NCBI RefSeq assembly: GCF_000147335.1
Contig: NC_014501.1
Coordinates: 6,027,621 to 6,091,620 of the forward strand
Length of the DNA: 64,000 nucleotides
Source: Gloeothece verrucosa PCC 7822
GTDB taxonomy: Bacteria; Cyanobacteriota; Cyanobacteriia; Cyanobacteriales; Microcystaceae
Direction: 5' to 3'
A model generated the notes under the pieces. That model ran no database searches, was not told the origin of the DNA, and was given only the letters and a program-made list of their open reading frames with translations. A program made the position numbers and the translations under genes. Each line of letters begins with the position of its first letter. The first letter of the stretch is position 1. This document shows, piece after piece, positions 1 to 6,894 of this stretch.

Positions 1-2
1 TA

Positions 3-674
3 GAAGTGGCTAAAGAGATGGGTGTCTCTAAATTGGTTTACTGTAGTACGATTGGAATCTTTGGCGATAGTCAAGGGGAAATGATCGATGAAACCTTTCA
101 ACGCCGACAAAAAAACTTTTCTTCGGCTTATGATCGCACCAAATATCAAGCCCAACAACTGGTAGATCACTTGGCGGCTGAAGGTTTACCCGTTGTCAGT
201 GTGATGCCTTCAGGGATTTTTGGCGTAGATGACCCTCATTTTGCTCCTGTGATTGAGTTATTTCTTAAAGGGCGTTTGTGGTTTTGGATCGGCGGCGAGC
301 GCCTTACGGGTATTGTTCATGTGGACGATGTAGCTCAAGCGATGATTTTGGCTGCCCAAAAAGGAGGCAACGGAGAGTATTACATTCTCTCAGCCGGAGA
401 ACTCTCCACCAGAGAAATGTTGAAAATTTTGGCAACAGAAACCGGCATGGCTATGCCGCGAGAAGTCCCCGAACCCTTAGTTCGCTTCTTGGGCAATTTA
501 CTTGATCCCATAGGACAGTTGTTTTCCTGGAATCCTCCCATTAGTCGGGAGCGAGTACACTATATATATGATCGCTGTGTGCGAGTAAAGGCAGACAAAG
601 CTGGTCAACAACTAGGTTGGCAACCTCGTTCCGTAAAAGAGGTGCTATTGGAGTTTATCGAAAAACTGGCTTAA
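3..674 (+). CDS. NAD-dependent epimerase/dehydratase, 5' end outside the window
   Basis: This is the C-terminal part (about 223 residues) of an extended-SDR sugar epimerase/dehydratase or dihydroflavonol-reductase-like enzyme. The reading frame is open to the left edge, so the Rossmann glycine motif lies upstream. Visible are the catalytic Tyr-x3-Lys in SAYDRTK, a proline-rich strand (VMPSGIFG) after it, and the HVDDVAQA segment that shapes the substrate pocket in this family. Residues after about 150 form the usual variable substrate-binding tail. The sugar or steroid substrate cannot be told from this piece. It runs codirectionally into the tRNA-Glu promoter about 20 bases after its stop. 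Confidence 0.8.
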   Translation, partial: EVAKEMGVSKLVYCSTIGIFGDSQGEMIDETFQRRQKNFSSAYDRTKYQAQQLVDHLAAEGLPVVSVMPSGIFGVDDPHFAPVIELFLKGRLWFWIGGERLTGIVHVDDVAQAMILAAQKGGNGEYYILSAGELSTREMLKILATETGMAMPREVPEPLVRFLGNLLDPIGQLFSWNPPISRERVHYIYDRCVRVKADKAGQQLGWQPRSVKEVLLEFIEKLA

Positions 675-694
675 AAAATTTTTGAGGAAAAGTG

Positions 695-723
695 TTGACA
701 AGCTAAAAAATTATCGTTATATT
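695..723 (+). promoter_or_regulatory. Sigma-70-type promoter of the tRNA-Glu gene
   Basis: A perfect -35 box TTGACA (695-700) is followed after exactly 17 bases by TATATT (718-723). The tRNA starts at 765, leaving a 5' leader of roughly 35 bases to be removed by RNase P. This is the best consensus promoter seen in the window. Confidence 0.75.
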
Positions 724-764
724 TATGAAGGTGTGAATAAAACAAAGCACCAATCAAATTCCTG

Positions 765-837
765 GCCCCCATCGTCTAGAGGCCCAGGACACCTCCCTTT
801 CACGGAGGCGACAGGGGTTCGAATCCCCTTGGGGGTA
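765..837 (+). tRNA. trnE: tRNA-Glu (anticodon TTC)
   Basis: A 73-base cloverleaf can be drawn: acceptor GCCCCCA pairs with TGGGGGT (G1 with U72), discriminator A73, D arm GTCTAGAGGCCCAGGAC, anticodon stem CCTCC/GGAGG around CTTTCAC with anticodon TTC, and T arm AGGGG-TTCGAAT-CCCCT. CCA is not encoded. In cyanobacteria glutamyl-tRNA feeds both translation and the C5 pathway to haem and chlorophyll (HemA substrate). The G1:U72 pair is shared with the plastid tRNA-Glu. Short reading frames across it are chance. Confidence 0.97.
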
Positions 838-935
838 TTAAAAGAAAAGGGGGATTGTATATCCACCCTGTTTAATTCATCAACAATTTTAAATCTATCA
901 AGACTGGAGTGCTTCCCAAAAGCCAAAGTGCTTTC

Positions 936-1340
936 CTAGGCAGGAATTAAGACCGTATCGATGACGTGGATAACACCATTGTCAGCATCTACATCAGGCT
1001 TGATGACTGTAGCGTTATTGACTTTAACACCACCGTTAGAAGCATCAATTTTTAATTCTGAACCTTCTACCGTTTTTGCTGATGACAATTTTACCACATC
1101 AGCCGAGGTTACTTGCCCAGAGACGACATGATAAGTCAAGATTTTTGACAATTTGGGAATATCTTTCAGTAAAGCATCCACCGTTCCTTCTGGAAGTTTC
1201 TTAAACGCTTCATCCGTAGGTGCAAAAACCGTAAAAGGACCAGCACCTTTTAAAGTTTCTACTAAATTAGCCGCTTTGACGGCGCTAACTAAAGTTTGAA
1301 AAGAGCCTGCATTCGCTGCGGTGTCAATAATATCAGCCAT
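936..1340 (-). CDS. Single-domain fasciclin (FAS1) protein
   Basis: The whole 134-residue product is one FAS1 domain. Family hallmarks are FAPTDEAFKKLP in the first conserved box (about residues 39-50), YHVVSGQV near residue 70, and the C-terminal NGVIHVIDTVLIP. Such proteins are implicated in adhesion or surface interactions; many cyanobacterial copies are secreted, but this one has no signal peptide, so it is cytosolic or exported without one. It is monocistronic, with nearly 400 bases to the next upstream gene. Confidence 0.9.
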   Translation of the reverse strand: MADIIDTAANAGSFQTLVSAVKAANLVETLKGAGPFTVFAPTDEAFKKLPEGTVDALLKDIPKLSKILTYHVVSGQVTSADVVKLSSAKTVEGSELKIDASNGGVKVNNATVIKPDVDADNGVIHVIDTVLIPA

Positions 1341-1525
1341 AATTTTTCCCTAAACTCATACTTTTTATACTAACTTTATAAAATTTTAAATGTCGTGTTC
1401 TATCCCACTTTATGGCTAGAAAAAAATGTAATTAAAGTCACTTTATTGAAGTATTGTGGCTGACCAAATTATCGTAGGAAAAGCTAAAAAATATAGTTAA
1501 TCAAATAGAATGTTATAGAGGTTAT

Positions 1526-1606
1526 ATGTATTCTATTATTCTTGTTTTTTTTATTTCTTTACTTTTTCTCTACCTACTTAAATACTCAGAACGATCAAGC
1601 TATTAG
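1526..1606 (+). CDS. Possible 26-residue membrane miniprotein
   Basis: An ATG preceded by AGAGG at a 5-base spacing opens a 27-codon frame. The product is a single hydrophobic helix (residues 2-18, rich in Ile, Leu, Phe) followed by the polar tail KYSERSSY, so the topology and size resemble small single-span subunits of cyanobacterial photosystems and other membrane complexes. I could not match it to PsbM, PsbT, PsaM, PetL, PetN or another known miniprotein. An AT-rich region gives such frames by chance, so this is a weak call. Confidence 0.2.
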   Translation: MYSIILVFFISLLFLYLLKYSERSSY

Positions 1607-1627
1607 CAATTAAAATAGCTGACTGGG

Positions 1628-1647
1628 GTCGGGAACGAGTTCCCGAC
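1628..1647. repeat. Dispersed palindrome, copy 1
   Basis: Arms GTCGGGAAC and GTTCCCGAC are perfectly complementary around two bases. A related palindrome with the same left flank (ACTGGGGTCGGGA) occurs at 20568-20586. Both lie just downstream of a gene, which suggests a dispersed extragenic repeat or a stem-loop at mRNA ends; no T-tract follows. Confidence 0.55.
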
Positions 1648-1735
1648 GGAGTTGTTACTCTATCAGCCTTGTCCTTTATGGGTAGGGCATAAAGAACCGA
1701 GAGGAAAAATTTAATTAACGATTATCAATGTCAAA

Positions 1736-2299
1736 TTATGACAAATTTCGCTTAATTCGCTCTAATTCATCGTCAATTTCCCAGCGCTGAAACTCTGCCT
1801 CTAGCGGATCAGTGGCCTTGTTATAACTTTTATAAGTAGAACCTTGATTCCATCCTTTCGTATCCCCATTAGAAGTGCTAGAAGCTTGAGCTTGAGCCGC
1901 TTTAGCTTGTACCTCTTTACGGCGCTGCTGAATTTGGCGCAACAATTCCTGAGATTGAGTCAGCCGCTTATTAGCTCCTTGCATTTGTCCCCAAAGCTGA
2001 TTCCCTTGGCGCAGTAAAGCCGCTTCTCGTTCTTGTGCGGCTTCAGCTAAATCAAGCCTTCCAGCCGATTTAGCCTTATTAACCCGGCCATGCCAAGTTT
2101 GAATTTCTTGAGCTAGTGCGAGAATTTGCTGTTCTAATCGTTGTTTTTCCGATTCTAGCTCTCGAATCAATCTCGTTGTATCCTGTTCTTGTTCCCGAAC
2201 TTGCTCTAAAAGAGCTTGTAACTCTAAATGAGGATTATTTTTTAAAAACTCATCGAGTCGTTCTTCTAGAAAGCGGGTGACATCTTCAAATAGACCCAT
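1736..2299 (-). CDS. Cyanobacterial coiled-coil protein, TIGR04376-like
   Basis: The 187-residue product begins with an amphipathic segment (GLFEDVTRFLEERLDEFLKN) and then forms a long Gln/Glu/Arg-rich coiled coil from about residue 25 to 140, ending in a short charged tail (LEAEFQRWEIDDELERIKRNLS in two halves). Length and layout fit the conserved cyanobacterial TIGR04376 family, whose function is unknown; the helical design loosely recalls PspA-type proteins. It is divergent from the phosphatase gene at 2386 with 86 bases between them. Confidence 0.65.
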   Translation of the reverse strand: MGLFEDVTRFLEERLDEFLKNNPHLELQALLEQVREQEQDTTRLIRELESEKQRLEQQILALAQEIQTWHGRVNKAKSAGRLDLAEAAQEREAALLRQGNQLWGQMQGANKRLTQSQELLRQIQQRRKEVQAKAAQAQASSTSNGDTKGWNQGSTYKSYNKATDPLEAEFQRWEIDDELERIKRNLS

Positions 2300-2385
2300 G
2301 ACTAATTGCTTAACTTATCCTTACTTTACTTTATGGTTTATAGCAGGTAGATTGGCGAAATAATAAAGAATTGTTAACACCCACC

Positions 2386-3024
2386 ATGAAGCTCAAGCTC
2401 TACTTTCTGCGACACGGCGAAACCACTTCTAGCCAAAGCGGCTCCTATTGTGGCAAATTAGATATTCCATTAACCCCATCAGGAATACAAATGGGGGAAG
2501 ATTTTGCGCTGGCTTATAAAAATTTAGCTTGGACAGCCATTTTTTCGAGTCCCCTCCAACGAGCGATTCATACCGCCAAACCGTTAGCTGATGCGCTCGG
2601 AATGGAAATACAAATTAGACAAGGACTCAGAGAGATTCAATATGGCTTATGGGAAGGTAAAACACCCCAAGAGGTAACAAGCTCTTATCATGATGAGTAC
2701 GTGCGTTGGTTAGCCGATCCCGGCTGGAATAGTCCCACAGGGGGAGAAAAAGGCATAGATATCGCCCGCCGTAGTTCAGAAGTGCTAGAAGAAATTGAAA
2801 ATACTTACTCGGGTGGCAATATTCTAATCGTATCTCATAAAGCAACCATTCGAATTATGATTTGTTCCTTACTGGGAATCGATTTGGGACGTTATCGTGA
2901 TCGCATTGGTATGCCGGTGGCGGCTCTTACTATCGTAACGATGACTGAACAAGGGCCTTTAATTGAAATCATGGGCGATCGCTCTCACCTAAGAGAAGAA
3001 TTACGCAAACGATACGGAACTTAA
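2386..3024 (+). CDS. Histidine phosphatase (phosphoglycerate-mutase-like)
   Basis: The product (212 residues) carries the phosphohistidine motif LRHGET at residues 8-13, the second conserved region SSPLQRAIHTA, the acid QYGLWEGKT and the late catalytic histidine in IVSHKATIRI. The branch includes cofactor-dependent phosphoglycerate mutases, alpha-ribazole phosphatases and other small-molecule phosphatases; substrate is not decided by sequence. I chose ATG at 2386; an in-frame TTG five codons upstream (2371) is possible but has no better ribosome site. Confidence 0.85.
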   Translation: MKLKLYFLRHGETTSSQSGSYCGKLDIPLTPSGIQMGEDFALAYKNLAWTAIFSSPLQRAIHTAKPLADALGMEIQIRQGLREIQYGLWEGKTPQEVTSSYHDEYVRWLADPGWNSPTGGEKGIDIARRSSEVLEEIENTYSGGNILIVSHKATIRIMICSLLGIDLGRYRDRIGMPVAALTIVTMTEQGPLIEIMGDRSHLREELRKRYGT

Positions 3025-3160
3025 TTAATTAGCAGGTAACCTGAGTTGATGTGATCGTGATTTAATGAGGTTGGACTAACCCCTGATCAGTTTGCTATAT
3101 CAGTAGTCAGATTTTTCAACCCAACTCAAATTAGCACAGATTAGCAGAGATAAAAACTTT

Positions 3161-3532
3161 ATGTTGTTACAGCCAGCAGACACAGTAAAAATTTTCCAAC
3201 GGCAACCCGAGCAAAATTTTGCTCCTGGTGAGATGATTTTTGAAGAAGGAAAAGAAGGCCAAGTAATGTATGGTGTGATAGAGGGAGAAGTAGAAATGTC
3301 CCTCAAGGGCAAAGTAATCGAGACTATTCGAGTAGGGGATGTCTTTGGCCAGGGAGCTATCATTCATGACGATCACCTGAGAGCCTCTACTGCTAAAGCT
3401 AAGACTGCCTGTAAACTAGCCGTACTAGATCGGGAACATTTTCTGTTTGCCGTACAGCAAACCCCCCTGTTTGCCTTACAAGTGATGAAAAGTTACTCGG
3501 AGCGCTTTCGCCAACTCAAGCAAACGATCTAA
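3161..3532 (+). CDS. Single-domain cyclic nucleotide-binding protein
   Basis: The 123-residue protein is one cyclic nucleotide-binding beta-roll: FAPGEMIFEEGKEGQVMYGVIEGEVEM is the first half (residues 20-46) and GDVFGQGAII the phosphate-binding-cassette region, although that region lacks the classical RTA Arg, having HLRASTAKAK instead. No DNA-binding helix-turn-helix or kinase domain follows, so it is a stand-alone sensor or adaptor. It is followed by its own terminator at 3592. Confidence 0.85.
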   Translation: MLLQPADTVKIFQRQPEQNFAPGEMIFEEGKEGQVMYGVIEGEVEMSLKGKVIETIRVGDVFGQGAIIHDDHLRASTAKAKTACKLAVLDREHFLFAVQQTPLFALQVMKSYSERFRQLKQTI

Positions 3533-3591
3533 AAGAAGTTTTTTCCCCTTGCCATCAGTTACCCTAAATAAATAAGCAATAATAGTTTTAT

Positions 3592-3620
3592 GAAGGGTAA
3601 AATTTTTGTCACCCTTTTTT
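3592..3620 (+). terminator. Intrinsic terminator after the cyclic-nucleotide-binding gene
   Basis: Stem AAGGGT (3593-3598) pairs with ACCCTT (3611-3616) around a 12-base loop and runs into six T residues. It separates the gene ending at 3532 from the CobW gene. Confidence 0.6.
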
Positions 3621-3622
3621 GA

Positions 3623-3637
3623 TGAGTAATTTTACTC
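3623..3637. promoter_or_regulatory. 7-1-7 palindrome, possible metalloregulator operator
   Basis: TGAGTAA-T-TTACTCA is a perfect 15-base palindrome 31 bases upstream of the CobW-family start. The 7-1-7 layout with TGA/TCA ends is that of Fur-family boxes (Fur, Zur), but the inner bases differ from the usual TGATAAT-type Zur half-site. Assignment to Zur is inference from the layout plus the downstream zinc-chaperone-like gene. Confidence 0.4.
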
Positions 3638-3668
3638 AATGATCTGACGTTTTCCAAACGCGAATATT

Positions 3669-4790
3669 ATGCAAACAGTTGATCCACAACCAGGTACTTC
3701 AGAAGCCTTAGATGCTCCTAAGCACGGTTTACCAGTTACCATCATTACAGGTTTTCTCGGCAGTGGCAAGACCACCCTACTGAATCATATCCTCACTAAT
3801 CAGCAGGGATTGAAAACAGCCGTCCTCGTCAACGAATTTGGGGAAATTGGTATAGATAATGAATTAATTATCTCCACCGACGATAATATGGTGGAACTCA
3901 ACAATGGCTGTATTTGCTGTACCATCAATGAAGATTTGGTCAACGCCGTCTATAAAGTGCTGGAGCGTCCTGAAAAAGTCGATTACCTTGTGGTAGAAAC
4001 TACAGGATTAGCTGATCCGTTACCTGTAGCACTAACTTTCTTGGGGACAGAGTTACGGGATATGACCCGCTTAGACTCGATCATTACAATGGTAGACTGC
4101 GCTAACTTCAGTCTGGATTTATTTAACTCTCAAGCCGCTTACAGCCAAATTGCTTACGGAGATGTGATTATCCTCAATAAAACTGATTTAGTCGATGAAG
4201 CTGATGTAGACGCTTTAGAAGTCAGAATTCGGGATATCAAGCAGGGGTCAAGAATTTTACGCACGAAAAACTCTCAAGTTCCCTTACCCTTGATCCTCAG
4301 TGTCGGTCTGTTTGAATCGGATAAATATTTTAACGCTTCCGAAGCTAAACAGGATCATAGCCATGATCATGATCATGAGCATCATCACCATCATGACCAT
4401 GAACACGACCATCACCATCATGACCACCATCATGATCATGACCACCACCATCATCATTCAGATCACTTAGAAAATGATGGATTTACTTCTCTATCTATTC
4501 AGAGTGATAAACCTTTTTCTATTCGCAAATTTCAATATTTCTTAGATAATCAACTGCCAGAAAATATCTTTCGGGCCAAAGGAATTCTCTGGTTTGATGA
4601 GAGTCCTAAACGTCATATTTTTCACCTGAGTGGTAAACGATTTACTCTTGAAGATGATGAGTGGAAAGGAGAACCCAAAAACCAGCTAGTGTTAATAGGA
4701 CAAAACCTTGATCACGATAAGATCCGTGAACAAATTGAAAATTGTTTATGCTTACCTTCTATTAGCCGAGGTAAAGGGTTTGGACAATAA
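3669..4790 (+). CDS. CobW/COG0523-family GTP-dependent metallochaperone
   Basis: G3E-family GTPase of 373 residues. Walker A is GFLGSGKT (residues 28-35); the metal-binding CICC motif (C-x-C-C) sits near residue 80 in NNGCICCTI; the base-specificity motif is NKTD. A His/Asp-rich linker (about residues 229-264, more than 20 histidines) joins the GTPase to the CobW C-terminal domain. COG0523 proteins insert or deliver Zn, Co or other metals to client enzymes; the His-rich linker is common in the zinc-linked subgroups. Monocistronic, with a palindromic operator candidate upstream. Confidence 0.9.
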   Translation: MQTVDPQPGTSEALDAPKHGLPVTIITGFLGSGKTTLLNHILTNQQGLKTAVLVNEFGEIGIDNELIISTDDNMVELNNGCICCTINEDLVNAVYKVLERPEKVDYLVVETTGLADPLPVALTFLGTELRDMTRLDSIITMVDCANFSLDLFNSQAAYSQIAYGDVIILNKTDLVDEADVDALEVRIRDIKQGSRILRTKNSQVPLPLILSVGLFESDKYFNASEAKQDHSHDHDHEHHHHHDHEHDHHHHDHHHDHDHHHHHSDHLENDGFTSLSIQSDKPFSIRKFQYFLDNQLPENIFRAKGILWFDESPKRHIFHLSGKRFTLEDDEWKGEPKNQLVLIGQNLDHDKIREQIENCLCLPSISRGKGFGQ

Positions 4791-4832
4791 CTAGATTGCC
4801 GTGCGGAACGATTTCTGCACTAACGGTTTCGC

Positions 4833-4858
4833 GGTGCGTTTACTTGATATAACGCACC
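4833..4858. repeat. Palindromic hairpin next to a gene remnant
   Basis: GGTGCGTT and AACGCACC are perfect 8-base arms around 10 bases. Hairpins with GTGCGTTA-type arms are common small dispersed elements in cyanobacterial intergenic DNA. It sits between the CobW gene and the DUF4351 fragment, and may mark where the nuclease domain of the latter was lost. Confidence 0.5.
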
Positions 4859-4882
4859 CGGATTGATTAACTTGATAGCATT

Positions 4883-5125
4883 ATGCCAAGCATTAGAAAT
4901 TGGATAGATGAAGGCCGAGAAGAAGGCTTTAGAGAAGGAATGCAGATAGTCATTAAGCGTCAACTCGCCCAAAAAATCGGCATCATTAACCCACCAGTCC
5001 AAAAACAACTTGAACAGTTATCAGTTTTTCAATTAGAAAATTTAGCGATAGCTTTATTAGATTTTTCTGGAGAACAAGATTTGAGGACTTGGTTGAATGA
5101 AGCGATGGATAACCGAGTACAATAA
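4883..5125 (+). pseudogene. DUF4351 fragment of an Rpn/PD-(D/E)XK-type nuclease
   Basis: Only 80 residues remain. The start, with repeated EGREEGFREGM, and the tail (IIKRQLAQKIG ... VQKQLEQLSVFQLENLAIALLDF) match the C-terminal DUF4351 module that normally follows a PD-(D/E)XK nuclease domain in proteins of about 250-300 residues (Rpn/transposase-like family). The nuclease domain is absent upstream, where only a palindrome is found. It could be expressed as a short protein from ATG 4883 but is most likely a relic. Confidence 0.65.
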
Positions 5126-5156
5126 TTATGCTGAATCGTTCTCTTAAACTTATCCC

Positions 5157-5612
5157 ATGCGTGTTATTATCCAACGAGTTATATCTTCTCAGGTTACTGT
5201 GGATGGCGAAATAGTCGGTAAAATTGGACGCGGATTAAATCTATTAGTAGGTATTGCCGCCACTGATACTGAAAAGGAAATTGATTGGATGAGCCGCAAA
5301 TGTTTAGAGTTGCGTCTATTTAGCACCGGTGACGGAGAAGATCGTTGGGAAAAATCGGTGCAAGATATTCAAGGAGAATTACTGGTTATTAGTCAGTTTA
5401 CCCTCTATGGTGATTGCCGCAAAGGTCGTCGTCCTTCTTTTAGTGACTCTGCTCCTCCCCCTATCGCTCAACAATTATATGACCTCTTTGTCAGCAAACT
5501 AGCACTCAGTGGGTTGCGCTTACAGACAGGTCGATTCGGTGCAATGATGCAGGTTACTATAGAAAATGATGGGCCGGTCACTCTTTTACTGGAACGAGAA
5601 GCGACTCTATAA
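5157..5612 (+). CDS. dtd: D-aminoacyl-tRNA deacylase
   Basis: At 151 residues it is full length for DTD. Signature motifs are SQFTL (about residues 80-84, substrate-binding) and the cross-subunit Gly-cisPro motif in NDGPVT (about 138-143). DTD removes D-amino acids and glycine mischarged on tRNAs by a rejection-based, homodimeric mechanism. It is convergent with the pirA-like gene; a hairpin (5628-5650) lies between them. Confidence 0.95.
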   Translation: MRVIIQRVISSQVTVDGEIVGKIGRGLNLLVGIAATDTEKEIDWMSRKCLELRLFSTGDGEDRWEKSVQDIQGELLVISQFTLYGDCRKGRRPSFSDSAPPPIAQQLYDLFVSKLALSGLRLQTGRFGAMMQVTIENDGPVTLLLEREATL

Positions 5613-5627
5613 CTTCCAACCATTTTA

Positions 5628-5650
5628 GTGATCAGTTATTTACTGATCAC
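5628..5650. other. Perfect hairpin between convergent genes
   Basis: GTGATCAG and CTGATCAC pair around 7 bases, 16 bases after the dtd stop. No T-tract follows on either strand, so it may be a rho-independent-like stop of low quality or an mRNA-stabilising stem shared by the two convergent transcripts. Confidence 0.4.
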
Positions 5651-5696
5651 CGGTGGCGGAGGAATGATTTATTTATACTCACTACAAGAGAAAAAT

Positions 5697-5858
5697 TTAT
5701 TGTAAATGTAAATAAGCGGCTTCTTTTTCTAATTGGCGGATTAGAGACTCATTTCCTTGCGCTCTTGCCACTTCTAGACGATGTTGTAAGCTCTTACGCA
5801 GGCTTTCTTGGTGAGCAGAAGCGGCTTGTGTTACGATTTCTTGACGATTTTTGTTCAT
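5697..5858 (-). CDS. pirA: PirA-like PII-interacting regulator of arginine synthesis
   Basis: The product is a small, charged protein (53 residues from the chosen ATG) with the core QHRLEVARAQGNESLIRQLE and the ending EAAYLHLQ. Size, charge and an NtcA box upstream fit PirA, a cyanobacterial protein that binds PII (GlnB) and so relieves its activation of NAGK, limiting arginine and cyanophycin synthesis. The family match is from memory, not a search. In-frame starts also exist at 5867 and 5906; none has a good ribosome site, and if transcription starts near 5895 the 5906 ATG would be outside the mRNA. Confidence 0.55.
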   Translation of the reverse strand: MNKNRQEIVTQAASAHQESLRKSLQHRLEVARAQGNESLIRQLEKEAAYLHLQ

Positions 5859-5926
5859 CATGGACATTATTTTGAAACGATCTGATATACTGTACTTCTT
5901 TACCATAACATTTTTTCGGCTAAAAT

Positions 5927-5940
5927 GTAGCTATTGTTAC
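5927..5940 (-). promoter_or_regulatory. NtcA-binding site (GTA-N8-TAC)
   Basis: GTA (5927-5929), eight bases, TAC (5938-5940) is a perfect NtcA consensus. On the minus strand a TATGGT -10-like hexamer lies at 5907-5902, about 19 bases downstream. The site is therefore placed to control the pirA-like gene. NtcA is the global nitrogen regulator of cyanobacteria and is sensitive to 2-oxoglutarate; whether it activates or represses here depends on the real start site. Confidence 0.6.
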
Positions 5941-6048
5941 AGAATTTTTTAAAAAACTTTTTAATCCTAAAGAACGGTAAGTATACTTTTACTAACTATC
6001 AACCCTTGCCGAATGGCGATTTTTTAGCTCCTCAAGCGGAAAACAGCG

Positions 6049-6834
6049 ATGTCTGAACAAAGTATTGTCACCTTATTAAGTGATTTTGGCTTACAAGATG
6101 GTTATGTAGGAGTGATCAAAGGAGTTATTGCCCAAATTAACCCTTCGCTCAAAACCATCGATATCACTCATCAAATTCCCCCTCAAGACCTGGTGGCGGC
6201 AAGATTTTGTCTGATGAATGCTTATGCTTACTTTCCCAGAGGAACGGTTCATGTAGCTGTGGTTGATCCTGGGGTAGGAAGTGAACGCCGAGGAGTAGCG
6301 ATACAATTTTCAGGAGGGTATTTAGTCGGTCCGGATAATGGTTTATTTAGCGGCGTTCTGAGTTTATCCCCGGCGGTGGCGGCGGTGGAGTTAACCCATT
6401 CAGAATACTGGCGTACTGTTCAGGCAAGCACCACTTTTCACGGACGAGATATTTTTGCACCAGTGGGAGCTTATTTAGCGAGTGGAATTGCTTTACAAAT
6501 GTTAGGCACTGTCATCGATATAGAAAGTCTTGTACCATTGCCGCTTGTGGACCTCGAGTTCAGTGATCTTGGGTTAAGGGGTTGTATTCAATATATTGAT
6601 ATTTTTGGCAATTTAATTACTAATATTCCAGCGAGTGCAGTAGAAGGAAAAAATTGGTCAGTGCGGGTAAAACAAAGAGTTATTTCTCGAGGAAAAACCT
6701 ACAGTGATGTAGATTTGGGTCAATTAGTCAGTTTAATTGGGAGTCATAATTGGGTAGAAATAGCCCTTAATGGAGGAAATGCCCAAACCGAGTTAGCCTT
6801 AAAAGTTGGAGAGCCAATCGAAATTTTATCTTAA
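6049..6834 (+). CDS. SAM hydroxide adenosyltransferase (SAM hydrolase, DUF62)
   Basis: The 261-residue protein has the family start TLLSDFGLQDGYVGVIKGVI with the conserved Asp, then DITHQIPPQD, VVDPGVGS and VGPDNGL, and the C-terminal domain with YIDIFGNLITNI. Family members hydrolyse S-adenosylmethionine to adenosine and methionine, or are related to SAM-dependent halogenases; the conserved D/R/H set of the hydrolase group appears present (VDPGVGSERRG). It sits between the NtcA-controlled pirA-like gene (divergent) and the effector-like gene at 6895. Confidence 0.9.
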   Translation: MSEQSIVTLLSDFGLQDGYVGVIKGVIAQINPSLKTIDITHQIPPQDLVAARFCLMNAYAYFPRGTVHVAVVDPGVGSERRGVAIQFSGGYLVGPDNGLFSGVLSLSPAVAAVELTHSEYWRTVQASTTFHGRDIFAPVGAYLASGIALQMLGTVIDIESLVPLPLVDLEFSDLGLRGCIQYIDIFGNLITNIPASAVEGKNWSVRVKQRVISRGKTYSDVDLGQLVSLIGSHNWVEIALNGGNAQTELALKVGEPIEILS

Positions 6835-6894
6835 AATAAAATCATCAGCCTAGTTTTAGCTGTAGCGTGTTTCTCCATTGGGAGGGTTAAGAAT

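Larger units (their letters stand above)
1341..1735. other. 395-base intergenic region
   Basis: It lies between the fasciclin gene and the next minus-strand gene and is AT-rich. Two things stand out, both entered separately: a 27-codon hydrophobic reading frame at 1526-1606 and a perfect 9-base palindrome at 1628-1647. No tRNA or long conserved structure was seen. Confidence 0.6.

Noticed and set aside
682..939. Reading frames on both strands across the tRNA-Glu gene
   Set aside because: They cover a clear cloverleaf with its own promoter and have no protein-like composition.
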